Below are positions 1 through 7,519 of a stretch of DNA of 21,613 nucleotides, piece by piece; position 1 is the stretch's first letter, and each line of letters opens with the position of its first letter. The DNA is taken from assembly GCA_018824925.1 (NCBI GenBank), contig JAHJFH010000051.1, positions 1 to 21,613 on the forward strand. Direction: 5' to 3'. The notes under the pieces were generated by a model, which saw nothing but the letters and a program-made list of their open reading frames with translations, was not told where the DNA came from and ran no database searches. Source of the stretch: Thermoplasmatota archaeon (GTDB lineage Archaea > Thermoplasmatota > E2 > DHVEG-1). Both the position numbers and the translations under genes were made by a program.

Positions 1-35
1 ATCTGATAATTTTTTTGTATGGCATATCTTTTGCG

Positions 36-977
36 TTAAAGGGAGGTAAACAAACCTCGATCATAAAGAATTGTTGCATCCACGATCTCGCCATCGATTT
101 CTAAAAGAGCTTTCAATGTGGTATTGAGAATTTTCAGCATGTTCATCTTTTCTTTAGCTAACACACCAAAGATACCACTGTAAAAAACGACATTATTTAC
201 CCAAATATTATTAGTGAAATGATCAGACGTTAGTAAACAATTATTGACATCCAGGTGTTCAACGAAAGTTTTGGTTTCAATTATTTTTTCAACTGGGGAT
301 GTTTGCGTATACTTACCTGAAATCATTTTCTCTTCTAAAAGTGATCCATGTTGAACAACAAGTGTACGTAATCTAATGAAATCAGGATTTACTTTATTAC
401 ATACTAATGCCGATAGTTGAGCATGCTGAGTTAAACGCTTCTTTCCTCCGGCTCCTATAAGAATATAGAATGATAGTTCGAGATCAGCCGCCTTAGCCGC
501 TTTTCCACCAGCGATCATTTCATCGGGAGTTGCACCCTTTTGCATAAACTCAAGAGTTTTTTTATCTCCTGATTCTAAACCCACATGAATTCGAGAGAGT
601 CCCGCTTTCTTGATTTTTTTTAGTCGTTCAGGGCCAAGTTTCATCAAAGTTTTTGCCCGGGCGTACGAGGTGATTCGCTCTACCTTAGGAAACTTTTGAA
701 CTATGTAGCGGAGTATCTCATTGATATCCTTCATAACAAGGCTGTCTGAATCTGCAATAAAAATTGTTTTTGCTCCTTTGTAGATATTCACTGCGGCATC
801 TATATCTCTTTTAATCTCATTTACTGATCTTGGGGTGAATTTACAGGTTTTATACATGGTACAGAAAAGACATTTATTCCAGGGGCATCCTCTTGAGACG
901 CGGATTAAAGCTGAGGATGCTTCATTAGGCGGTCGATAGGGGGGAAAATCATAAACTGGTCTTATTTGCCTTAGCAT
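36..977 (-). CDS. Radical SAM protein, COG1032/Elp3-like
   Basis: Predicted radical S-adenosylmethionine enzyme of unknown substrate. Residues 30-40 read GCPWNKCLFCT, so Cys31, Cys36 and Cys39 are the probable [4Fe-4S] ligands; the spacing is CX4CX2C rather than the commoner CX3CX2C, a form I associate with COG1032-type proteins. Further support is the ADSD segment near residue 75, the HVGLESG segment near 131-137 (typical barrel strand of Elp3/MiaB-like enzymes) and the FYILIGAGG segment near 170. About 313 residues is enough for the core barrel; no B12-binding or TRAM domain is seen. It lies 73 bases downstream of the activase on the same strand and might be co-transcribed. No Shine-Dalgarno precedes the ATG, but an AATAAAA stretch about 28-34 bases upstream could be a TATA box for a leaderless message. 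The link to the neighbouring CoA chemistry is unproven. Confidence 0.85.
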   Translation of the reverse strand: MLRQIRPVYDFPPYRPPNEASSALIRVSRGCPWNKCLFCTMYKTCKFTPRSVNEIKRDIDAAVNIYKGAKTIFIADSDSLVMKDINEILRYIVQKFPKVERITSYARAKTLMKLGPERLKKIKKAGLSRIHVGLESGDKKTLEFMQKGATPDEMIAGGKAAKAADLELSFYILIGAGGKKRLTQHAQLSALVCNKVNPDFIRLRTLVVQHGSLLEEKMISGKYTQTSPVEKIIETKTFVEHLDVNNCLLTSDHFTNNIWVNNVVFYSGIFGVLAKEKMNMLKILNTTLKALLEIDGEIVDATILYDRGLFTSL

Positions 978-1050
978 ATTGGTTGTTCTATAGAAGAGGA
1001 TTTGTTTTTATTCTTTTGTAATGGTTTTAGAATATGGTTAAAGGATATAT

Positions 1051-1836
1051 TTAATCGGTATGTTCGGGTACCATAGCCGTTAAAGCAGCTCCTATCGCAC
1101 CACAGATTTGGGGGTTTTGAGGAACCAAAATATCCTTTCCAATATAGCGTTCGAGAATTTTTATAATTATATCATTATAGGTGACAACTCCACCAGTTAT
1201 AACAACAGTTCCCTGTACCGTATCTAACTCTATTACCCGTCGTGCAATAGATTCAAAGGCGCATTTTACCAGATCCTCAATATGTTCACCTTCCTTTATT
1301 CTCGATAAGATCTCTGTAGCAGCAAAAACCGTACAGTAACTGCTTAATGCCATTTCTTTTGTGGATTTATGTGCGAGTGTATTGAGTTCATTTAATGGTA
1401 TATCAAGTTTGTAAGCAATTTCTTCTAAAAATGATCCGGTTCCAGCAGCACATTTTCTATTCATTCGAAATCGTACTAATGTTCCGTTTTGATTGATTTT
1501 GATGATTTTTGTATCTTGTCCTCCGATATCGATTATGGTGGATTTATAGGGAAAAAAATGGTAGGCACCCCGGGCATGTGCGCTTATTTCCGTGATTGAA
1601 TGATCGGCAAGGTATGCTTTGTTTCTTCCAAATCCTGTCGCGGTTATTTGTTCTATAGCATCTAGGGATATTCCTGCAGTCTGCATTGAGTCTTGAAATG
1701 TTGTGGATATAGATTTTTGAAGGTCAGCCCCGGTCTTTTTGATAAAACTTCCCGCAATCCCTTTTGTTTCATCAAGAATTACTGTTTTTATATATGATGT
1801 ACCAACATCAATTCCCGCATAGTATCTCTTAGTCAT
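1051..1836 (-). CDS. ATP-dependent activase, BcrA/BadF/HgdC family
   Basis: Predicted homodimeric [4Fe-4S] ATPase that delivers a low-potential electron to a 2-hydroxyacyl-CoA dehydratase-type partner. Visible ASKHA-fold motifs are GIDVGTSYIK (8-17), the phosphate-binding DIGGQDTK (103-110) and the ADP-binding ITGG near 214. Cys129 (in NRKCAAGTG) and Cys168 (in SYCTVFAATE) are the two cluster Cys; in this family two subunits together hold one cluster. At 261 residues it has normal activase length. It is divergent from the HgdB-like gene at 2053 across a roughly 200-base gap, so that protein is its most probable client. It is distinct from the two activases of the benzoyl-CoA reductase operon and keeps the classical GGQD motif. 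Only a weak GTGAG precedes the ATG. Confidence 0.93.
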   Translation of the reverse strand: MTKRYYAGIDVGTSYIKTVILDETKGIAGSFIKKTGADLQKSISTTFQDSMQTAGISLDAIEQITATGFGRNKAYLADHSITEISAHARGAYHFFPYKSTIIDIGGQDTKIIKINQNGTLVRFRMNRKCAAGTGSFLEEIAYKLDIPLNELNTLAHKSTKEMALSSYCTVFAATEILSRIKEGEHIEDLVKCAFESIARRVIELDTVQGTVVITGGVVTYNDIIIKILERYIGKDILVPQNPQICGAIGAALTAMVPEHTD

Positions 1837-2052
1837 ATGCTCACAGTATATTAAAATCTAAGATATATATGAAATAAGTTATCTATATTTCACTGTTAGC
1901 ATTTGATATTTTAATCAAATGAAAAAAAAAAAGAATTATAAGTTACATTACCATTAAGATGTGGTATTTGTTTATATGTTATTGTTCATGGGGGAAATAC
2001 GATCTCTGTAAAAAACAAACAAGTTCGTAAAAAAATTCTCGCAACACAAAAA
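1837..2052. promoter_or_regulatory. Divergent intergenic control region
   Basis: AT-rich gap between the divergent activase and HgdB-like genes. It contains an inverted repeat ATTTGAT-N6-ATCAAAT at 1901-1920, a weaker GAAATA-N9-TATTTC at 1871-1891, a run of eleven A from about 1922, and TATA-like stretches (AATTATAA about 1933-1940, TTTATATG about 1971-1978) that could serve the plus-strand operon. The frame of the HgdB-like gene stays open back to 1942, so part of this gap (from about 2002) is probably coding. Confidence 0.45.
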
Positions 2053-3249
2053 ATGAAGCAACTTATGGCTGATTATTATTATAACCTTGATACTGCCTCA
2101 GAAAACGAGAAACAAAAGGTGGCTTGGTGTTCAAGTGTTGGTCCTGCTGAAATTCTTAGAAGCCTTGGTTTTTTAGTTTACTTTCCAGAAAATCATGGGG
2201 CGATGTTAGGTGCTAGTAGAATGGCTACCGATCTTATCCCATACGCAAACGCGATTGGTTATTCACCCGAAATATGCTCGTATTTAACCTCCGATATCGG
2301 TGCATATCTTCAGCATATTACACCGCTCTCACATGCGTATGAAGGTATCAGTACAATTCCTAAGCCGGATGTATTAGTTTTTAATACAAATCAATGTAGA
2401 GATGTGCAGGATTGGTTTTCCTGGTATGCACATGAATTCAAAGTACCCCTATTTGGTATTTATACGCATAGAGGTATTAATAAAATAACCCACATACTTG
2501 TAGATTCAATTGCCAATCAACTAAAGGGATTAATTGAACCCCTAGAAAAGATTTCAGGTACCACATTTGAATTGAATGCGTTGAAAAGAATTGTTTCACT
2601 CTCCCGTGAATGCTCAGATCTTTGGAAAAAGGTGTTGAATACCGCTGCAAACATACCCTCACCTTTGACCTTTTTTGATGGGACGATTCAAATGGCACCC
2701 GCGGTGGTGTTACGAGGAACACAACAAGCAGTAGATTATTACAAAATGCTCCTAAATGAATTAAAACAACGAATTGAGTATCATGAAGGAGCAGTCGACA
2801 ACGAAAACTACCGTCTATATTGGGATGGTATGCCCATTTGGGGGCGACTCCGAGATCACTCAGAATTTTTTACTCAATTGAACACATGTGTAGCTGCATC
2901 TACCTACTGTAACAGTTGGATTTTTACTAGTTTTGATCCTACGGATCCTTTCCGAAGTATGGCACAAGCATATACCGAGTTATTTATTGTCCGATCAGAT
3001 ATAGCTAAAGAGATATATCTTAAAGATTTGATGGAATTCTTCAAAATTGATGGTATACTATTTCATGATGCAAAAACCTGTGCTCATAACTCCAATAATC
3101 GCTATGGAATGCCCCAACGTATCGAAGAAGAAACGGGGATACCAACTCTTGTGATCAATGGCGATTTAAATGATCTTAGATGTCTCTCTGATGAACAGTT
3201 TAAGACAAATATTGAGGCGTTCATCGAACAGTTAGAAAATATAAGGTGA
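2053..3249 (+). CDS. 2-Hydroxyacyl-CoA dehydratase family protein (HgdB/BcrB-like)
   Basis: Member of the family that carries the catalytic [4Fe-4S] subunits of 2-hydroxyacyl-CoA dehydratases, benzoyl-CoA reductases and double-cubane proteins. From the first ATG, Cys26 (AWCSSVGPAE), Cys75 (EICSYLTSDIG), Cys115 (NTNQCRD) and Cys343 (DAKTCAHNSN) are placed as expected for cluster ligands or conserved family cysteines, and the C-terminal GDLNDLR/EAFIEQLE segment is typical. At 398 residues it is full length. Only one subunit is present, whereas HgdBC and BcrBC are heterodimers, so it may be a homodimer. The start is doubtful: no ribosome-binding site precedes ATG 2053, but GGGGG at 1990-1994 lies 7 bases before an in-frame ATC at 2002, which would add 17 family-like residues. 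It heads a run with an acyl-CoA ligase 39 bases downstream. Its substrate is not readable from sequence. Confidence 0.9.
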   Translation: MKQLMADYYYNLDTASENEKQKVAWCSSVGPAEILRSLGFLVYFPENHGAMLGASRMATDLIPYANAIGYSPEICSYLTSDIGAYLQHITPLSHAYEGISTIPKPDVLVFNTNQCRDVQDWFSWYAHEFKVPLFGIYTHRGINKITHILVDSIANQLKGLIEPLEKISGTTFELNALKRIVSLSRECSDLWKKVLNTAANIPSPLTFFDGTIQMAPAVVLRGTQQAVDYYKMLLNELKQRIEYHEGAVDNENYRLYWDGMPIWGRLRDHSEFFTQLNTCVAASTYCNSWIFTSFDPTDPFRSMAQAYTELFIVRSDIAKEIYLKDLMEFFKIDGILFHDAKTCAHNSNNRYGMPQRIEEETGIPTLVINGDLNDLRCLSDEQFKTNIEAFIEQLENIR

Positions 3250-3288
3250 AAATACCATGATTGATAATACCTCCGGGGAGAATAAATT

Positions 3289-4845
3289 ATGGCCTGCTGG
3301 TTAAACCTAGGGCAAATGATAAAAATGAATGCAAAGAAATTCCCAAACGTTTTCGCAGTAAAAGATAAAGATCGAAGTATAACTTATCCAGAACTAAACC
3401 AGAGAGTAAATAAACTCGCACATGGTCTTCTTTCGCTTGGACTGAAAAAAGGGGATAAGGTTGCGGTACTATTAGAAAACAGCATTGAGATAGTAGAAGC
3501 ATATATCGCTGCATCAAAAACAGGGCTTATTGTCATTCCCATTCACTTTCGATTTGTAGGTAGAGAAATACTTAACATCATGGAAAACTCAGATGCTAAA
3601 GCTCTTATTGTTCATGATGAATTCATACCAACTATTAAGGATATCAAAAAAGAGCTCCGAAATGTACAATCTGATAGATATATTATTGTTGGAAATAAAA
3701 GAAAAGGATATCTTGAATATGAAGAATTCATACAGAACTCTTCAGATCATGAACCAAAATTCACTGTCGAATGCTCAGATCCCTGGATCATTCTCTATAC
3801 CTCCGGAACCACCGGTAAACCAAAAGGAGTTGTCCGCTCTCATGAATCATACATCGCCTTTTTCCTCATCAATGCAACAGATTTTGGATTCACCCAACAT
3901 GACGTATGCCTCAATGTCATGCCCTTATATCATGTCAACTCCACCTTCTACACCTTCCTCTTCCTGTATTTAGGGGGTACCGCCTATATTCATCCCGCAC
4001 GACATTTCAGGGCTGAGGAAATACTTGAAATAATAGAGGAAGAAGGCATCACCTTTATCTCCCTTATTCCTACACACTACAATCTTATCCTCAATGTTTC
4101 TGAGGAAGTAAAAAAACGTGATGTCAGTTCAATTCGAAAACTCCTCTGCTCATCTGCACCTGTCACAAAATCCATGAAAAAGAAAATCATGAAATTCTTC
4201 CCCAGGGTAGACCTATATGAAGCATATGGATCTACCGAAGCAGGGCTTGTCACCATCCTTAAACCCGAAGATCAACTGCGCAAACTCGGATCAATTGGTT
4301 ATGAAGCACTTGGCACTGACCGAATAAAACTACTTGATGAAATTGGAGACGAAGTAGGTATCCTTGAAATTGGGGAACTATATTCTCGTGGTCCTATGAT
4401 GTTTGATAAATACTATAAATTACCAGAAAAAACAACCGCATCCTTCAAAGGAGAATGGTTTAGTGCAGGGGATATGGCTAAACGAGATGAAGACGGATTC
4501 TATTACATCGTTGATAGAAAAGACAACATGATTATTAGTGGTGGAGAACATGTATATCCCAGTGAAGTCCAAGAAATCATATGTACCCACCCAGATGTCT
4601 ATGATGTCGCGATTATCGGATTTCCTCATGAAAAATGGGGTGAGAAAGTTACTGCTTTTGTCATACCGAAAAAAAATGCCGATATCGATGAATCCAGTAT
4701 CGTTGAATATTGTAGGAATCGAATGGCAGGCTACAAAAGACCTAAACGAGTGATATTTATAACAGATGAAGAAATGCCTCGAACATCAACCGGAAAGATA
4801 CTACATCGAATCCTGAGAGAACGATATAATAACGAAAAGGTGTAA
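3289..4845 (+). CDS. AMP-forming acyl-CoA ligase
   Basis: Predicted ANL-superfamily ligase that activates a carboxylic acid to its CoA thioester using ATP. Core motifs are in order: P-loop YTSGTTGKPKG (170-180), YGSTEAG (A5), GEWFSAGD (A7), YYIVDRKDNMI followed by SGGEHVYPSEVQ (A8 hinge) and PRTSTGKIL (A10) with catalytic Lys at about 503. The 518-residue length is normal for medium-chain, aryl or 2-hydroxyacid ligases, and the substrate cannot be assigned. A GGGGAG site about 11 bases before the ATG supports the start. It sits between the HgdB-like gene and a PanE-type dehydrogenase (2-base gap downstream), which suggests it makes the CoA ester used by the dehydratase-like protein; activation of an aromatic acid for the reductase operon is the alternative. 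Confidence 0.93.
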   Translation: MACWLNLGQMIKMNAKKFPNVFAVKDKDRSITYPELNQRVNKLAHGLLSLGLKKGDKVAVLLENSIEIVEAYIAASKTGLIVIPIHFRFVGREILNIMENSDAKALIVHDEFIPTIKDIKKELRNVQSDRYIIVGNKRKGYLEYEEFIQNSSDHEPKFTVECSDPWIILYTSGTTGKPKGVVRSHESYIAFFLINATDFGFTQHDVCLNVMPLYHVNSTFYTFLFLYLGGTAYIHPARHFRAEEILEIIEEEGITFISLIPTHYNLILNVSEEVKKRDVSSIRKLLCSSAPVTKSMKKKIMKFFPRVDLYEAYGSTEAGLVTILKPEDQLRKLGSIGYEALGTDRIKLLDEIGDEVGILEIGELYSRGPMMFDKYYKLPEKTTASFKGEWFSAGDMAKRDEDGFYYIVDRKDNMIISGGEHVYPSEVQEIICTHPDVYDVAIIGFPHEKWGEKVTAFVIPKKNADIDESSIVEYCRNRMAGYKRPKRVIFITDEEMPRTSTGKILHRILRERYNNEKV

Positions 4846-4847
4846 TT

Positions 4848-5795
4848 ATGGATACGTACAAATTTGGGATTATAGGAGTCGGACCTGTCGGTAGCATCAT
4901 GGGCGCACATCTAGCTAAAGCTGGTCATGAGATCATACTCGTTGATATCCTGCACGCACATATGGATGAAATAAAACGCCATGGCCTCACCATAACCGGC
5001 GTAAAAGAAATGACCATCCCCTTTCTCTCAAAAAACATCTGCTATGGAATCGATGAACTACATGATAAAGATGTAAATCACCTCTTCATCTCTGTTAAAG
5101 CATCCTTCCTACCCACCATACTACCACAATTGAAACAAGTAGCAAAACCAAACATGATCTACATTAGCCTTCAAAACGGATTAGACAACGAAGAAATCAT
5201 CGCAAAAACCTTCGGAAAAGAACACACCCTCCGCATAGTCGTCAACTATGCCGGTAACCTCATAGACAACGGCAAAGTACGCATGTCCTTTTTCAATCCA
5301 CCCAATTATATCGGCATGATCGAAAAATCGATAGAACAAAAAGCACGAGCCATTGCAGATCTCATCACCGCAGCAGATCTTGAAACCACCTTCACCCATG
5401 ACATAAAAAAATATGAATGGGAAAAAATAATCCTCAATGCTGCCTTAAGCCCTGTATGTGCACTCACCAGAAGAACCATGAAACAAATGATGGAATGTAA
5501 TAACACTAGAACACTCACCGAAGCAATTCTCAAAGAAGGGATTGCTGTTGCTGCCGCAAACGGCATACATTTTAAACCAGATTTCCTCCAATTCTGCATT
5601 AACTACCTAGACAAAGCAGGCCATCACCGAACCTCCATGCATGTCGATATCGAAAAAAAACATCCAACAGAAATCGGTTTCATCAACGAAAAAATTGTAC
5701 AATACGGAACCGCCAAAGGGATACCCACGCCAATCAATCAAACCATTGTTTCACTCATAAAAGGATCAGAGCTCCCCGAATATATCGGAGCATAA
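4848..5795 (+). CDS. Ketopantoate reductase-family (ApbA/PanE) 2-oxoacid reductase
   Basis: Predicted NAD(P)H-dependent reductase of a 2-oxoacid to a D-2-hydroxyacid. The N-terminal Rossmann fold has GIIGVGPVGSIMG (7-19) with the acidic LVD at 31-33, which hints at NADH. SLQNGLDN holds Asn110, and the C-terminal domain has the catalytic Lys193 and Asn197 in YEWEKIILNA. The second Asn of the usual NAxxNP pattern is Ser201 here (NAALSPV), so the substrate may not be ketopantoate. The 315-residue length is usual. It begins 2 bases after the ligase stop, with an AGGTG site inside the ligase end, so the two are co-translated. In this context a role in supplying a 2-hydroxyacid to the ligase and dehydratase-like protein is an attractive inference, not proof. 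Confidence 0.88.
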   Translation: MDTYKFGIIGVGPVGSIMGAHLAKAGHEIILVDILHAHMDEIKRHGLTITGVKEMTIPFLSKNICYGIDELHDKDVNHLFISVKASFLPTILPQLKQVAKPNMIYISLQNGLDNEEIIAKTFGKEHTLRIVVNYAGNLIDNGKVRMSFFNPPNYIGMIEKSIEQKARAIADLITAADLETTFTHDIKKYEWEKIILNAALSPVCALTRRTMKQMMECNNTRTLTEAILKEGIAVAAANGIHFKPDFLQFCINYLDKAGHHRTSMHVDIEKKHPTEIGFINEKIVQYGTAKGIPTPINQTIVSLIKGSELPEYIGA

Positions 5796-5811
5796 CATCA
5801 CCACCATTCAG

Positions 5812-7053
5812 ATGGGATTACCCGTGCACTATATAATCCTTGGAAATGGCGGTGCTGGTATCAGCGCATTGCAATCAATCCGTACGGTTGACACAACATC
5901 AGACATCACCATCATCTCACGCGAACAATTCCCCCCATACTCACCATGTTCCCTTCCAAACCTAATCGCAGGTGAAATCGATAAATCCGCCATTTTTCGA
6001 TTTGATACCCAATTTTATGATCGACTCAATGCAACTTTTATTAAAAACACCGAAGCACTTGGGATCGATGCCCAAAATAATAAGATTATTTTGTCAAATA
6101 AAAAACATCTGAAATTCGACAAATTATTAATCGCAATCGGTGCAACACCGATCACCCCAAGAGGCATCAAAGGAATCGATTTAGATGGTGTACATATCAT
6201 GGGCACACTGGATTCTACACTAGGTATTCTTGATCATTTAAAAAAGGGCATTTGTCATGCGATAGTCATTGGGGGCGGTTTCATGGGGGTAGAAACTGCC
6301 ACCATGCTTAGAAAACGTGGTCTTAACGTATCCATAGTTGAGATGCTTCCGCATATTCTATCAAGAATGTTAGATCCCGATATCGCAGACAAAGTTGCAA
6401 AAATTCTTACAAATCATGGAATACAACTCATATTAAATGATACGGTAAAAAGCATAAACGGGTCAAAAAAAGTTACTAATATCTCTCTCGAAAAACAACG
6501 ATTATCTGCTGACATGGTTGTTTCTGCTATTGGAGTCAGACCTAATATAGAAATTCTCAATAAAACGGGTATTCAAACGCATCATGGTGTGATCGTAGAT
6601 TCTCATATGCAGACAACCATCAAAAACATCTATGCAGCAGGTGATATCGCAGAAGTACATGAACAAATCACAGGTAAAAAAGGGTCATATGGCATATGGC
6701 CAAATGCCATTGAGCAGGGGCGAATAGCTGGATTGAATATGGCTAATACCCAAACGACTTATAATGGGGCCGAAGTTGTGAATGTTCTAGATGTCTTTGA
6801 CATTCCCGTGATCGCAATGGGCCATATAATCAAAGATGCTGGGAAATGTACAATTCTGTCACGATTTACTCCCGCTAGTTCAAAAAAGATGTTGTTGAAT
6901 AAGAATCGAATTATTGGACTACAATTCATTGGAACGATAAGAAATACTGGCGCTTTTTATGGAATGATGAAAAAAGGGATTGATATCGAATCCATAGCTA
7001 ACAGACTGTTAGATGATAATTTTGTTATAATCCCAGAAACTCTTGCAATTTAA
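5812..7053 (+). CDS. FAD/NAD(P)-dependent oxidoreductase, NADH oxidase/CoA-disulfide reductase-like
   Basis: Predicted flavoprotein with an FAD-binding GNGGAG (11-16), a redox-active Cys46 in YSPCSLPNL (the position of the single active Cys in CoA-disulfide reductases and NADH oxidases), a central NAD(P) site VIGGGFMGVE (about 152-161), and YAAGDIAEV near 270-280, the second FAD contact. At 413 residues it is slightly shorter than typical 440-450-residue members. It may reduce disulfides or persulfides, oxidise NADH or pass electrons to a partner; sequence alone does not decide. It is the last gene of the plus-strand run and converges on the Fe-S gene 7 bases away. No ribosome-binding site precedes the ATG; an in-frame GTG at 5824 is an alternative start giving VHYIILGNGG. 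Confidence 0.88.
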   Translation: MGLPVHYIILGNGGAGISALQSIRTVDTTSDITIISREQFPPYSPCSLPNLIAGEIDKSAIFRFDTQFYDRLNATFIKNTEALGIDAQNNKIILSNKKHLKFDKLLIAIGATPITPRGIKGIDLDGVHIMGTLDSTLGILDHLKKGICHAIVIGGGFMGVETATMLRKRGLNVSIVEMLPHILSRMLDPDIADKVAKILTNHGIQLILNDTVKSINGSKKVTNISLEKQRLSADMVVSAIGVRPNIEILNKTGIQTHHGVIVDSHMQTTIKNIYAAGDIAEVHEQITGKKGSYGIWPNAIEQGRIAGLNMANTQTTYNGAEVVNVLDVFDIPVIAMGHIIKDAGKCTILSRFTPASSKKMLLNKNRIIGLQFIGTIRNTGAFYGMMKKGIDIESIANRLLDDNFVIIPETLAI

Positions 7054-7060
7054 GACCTTA

Positions 7061-7519
7061 TTATTTTTTATTGATCGCTAGGAAGTGCTCAGCCATTTTT
7101 TTCCGTCGTTTTTCTAATTCATCAGTTTCTTCAAGATATTGAATAGCTTGTGTAGAACAATATTTCACACACTGTGGATCACCATCGCATAAATCACATT
7201 TAATAATCTCGGAATTCAAAGTGGTTATTGCATTATACGGGCAGAGAACAGCACAGAGTCTGCACCCGACACATTTATCTTCATTATGAAGCACAACCCC
7301 ATCCTTGATAAAGTATGCATTTTGATGGCAAAATTTATGACATACCGGATCGTCACATTGATAACATATTATCGGTAATTCATAGCGATTGAATTCATCT
7401 CTAACCACAGATATTGCTGCTTTTTTTGGATTGCATTCTCCGAACTTGGTAAGGGAACAAGCAAGAGAACATTCTCGACATCCTGTGCATTTCTCAGGGT
7501 AAACATAAAGACGCTTCAT
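7061..7519 (-). CDS. Ferredoxin-like electron-transfer subunit, four [4Fe-4S] motifs
   Basis: Small 152-residue polyferredoxin with sixteen motif Cys: 11/14/17/21, 52/55/60/64, 83/86/89/93 and 108/111/117/121, the DMSO-reductase-B / HycB-like four-cluster arrangement. The gene overlaps the AOR gene by four bases (ATGA), so it is almost certainly its electron-transfer partner, comparable in role to AorA of bacterial aldehyde oxidoreductases or BamC of class II benzoyl-CoA reductases. A GGAG site lies inside the end of the AOR gene. The charged tail EELEKRRKKMAEHF-type helix carries no cluster. It is the last gene of the operon, and no membrane anchor or signal peptide is seen, so it should act in the cytoplasm. 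Which acceptor it serves (ferredoxin, the FAD protein or the reductase) is inferred only. Confidence 0.92.
   Translation of the reverse strand: MKRLYVYPEKCTGCRECSLACSLTKFGECNPKKAAISVVRDEFNRYELPIICYQCDDPVCHKFCHQNAYFIKDGVVLHNEDKCVGCRLCAVLCPYNAITTLNSEIIKCDLCDGDPQCVKYCSTQAIQYLEETDELEKRRKKMAEHFLAINKK

Noticed and set aside
2053..3249. Calling the HgdB-like protein a true benzoyl-CoA reductase subunit
   Set aside because: It has only one activase nearby and no second HgdB-fold partner, while a complete C-B-D-A set exists elsewhere in the window. Family-level naming is as far as the sequence goes.
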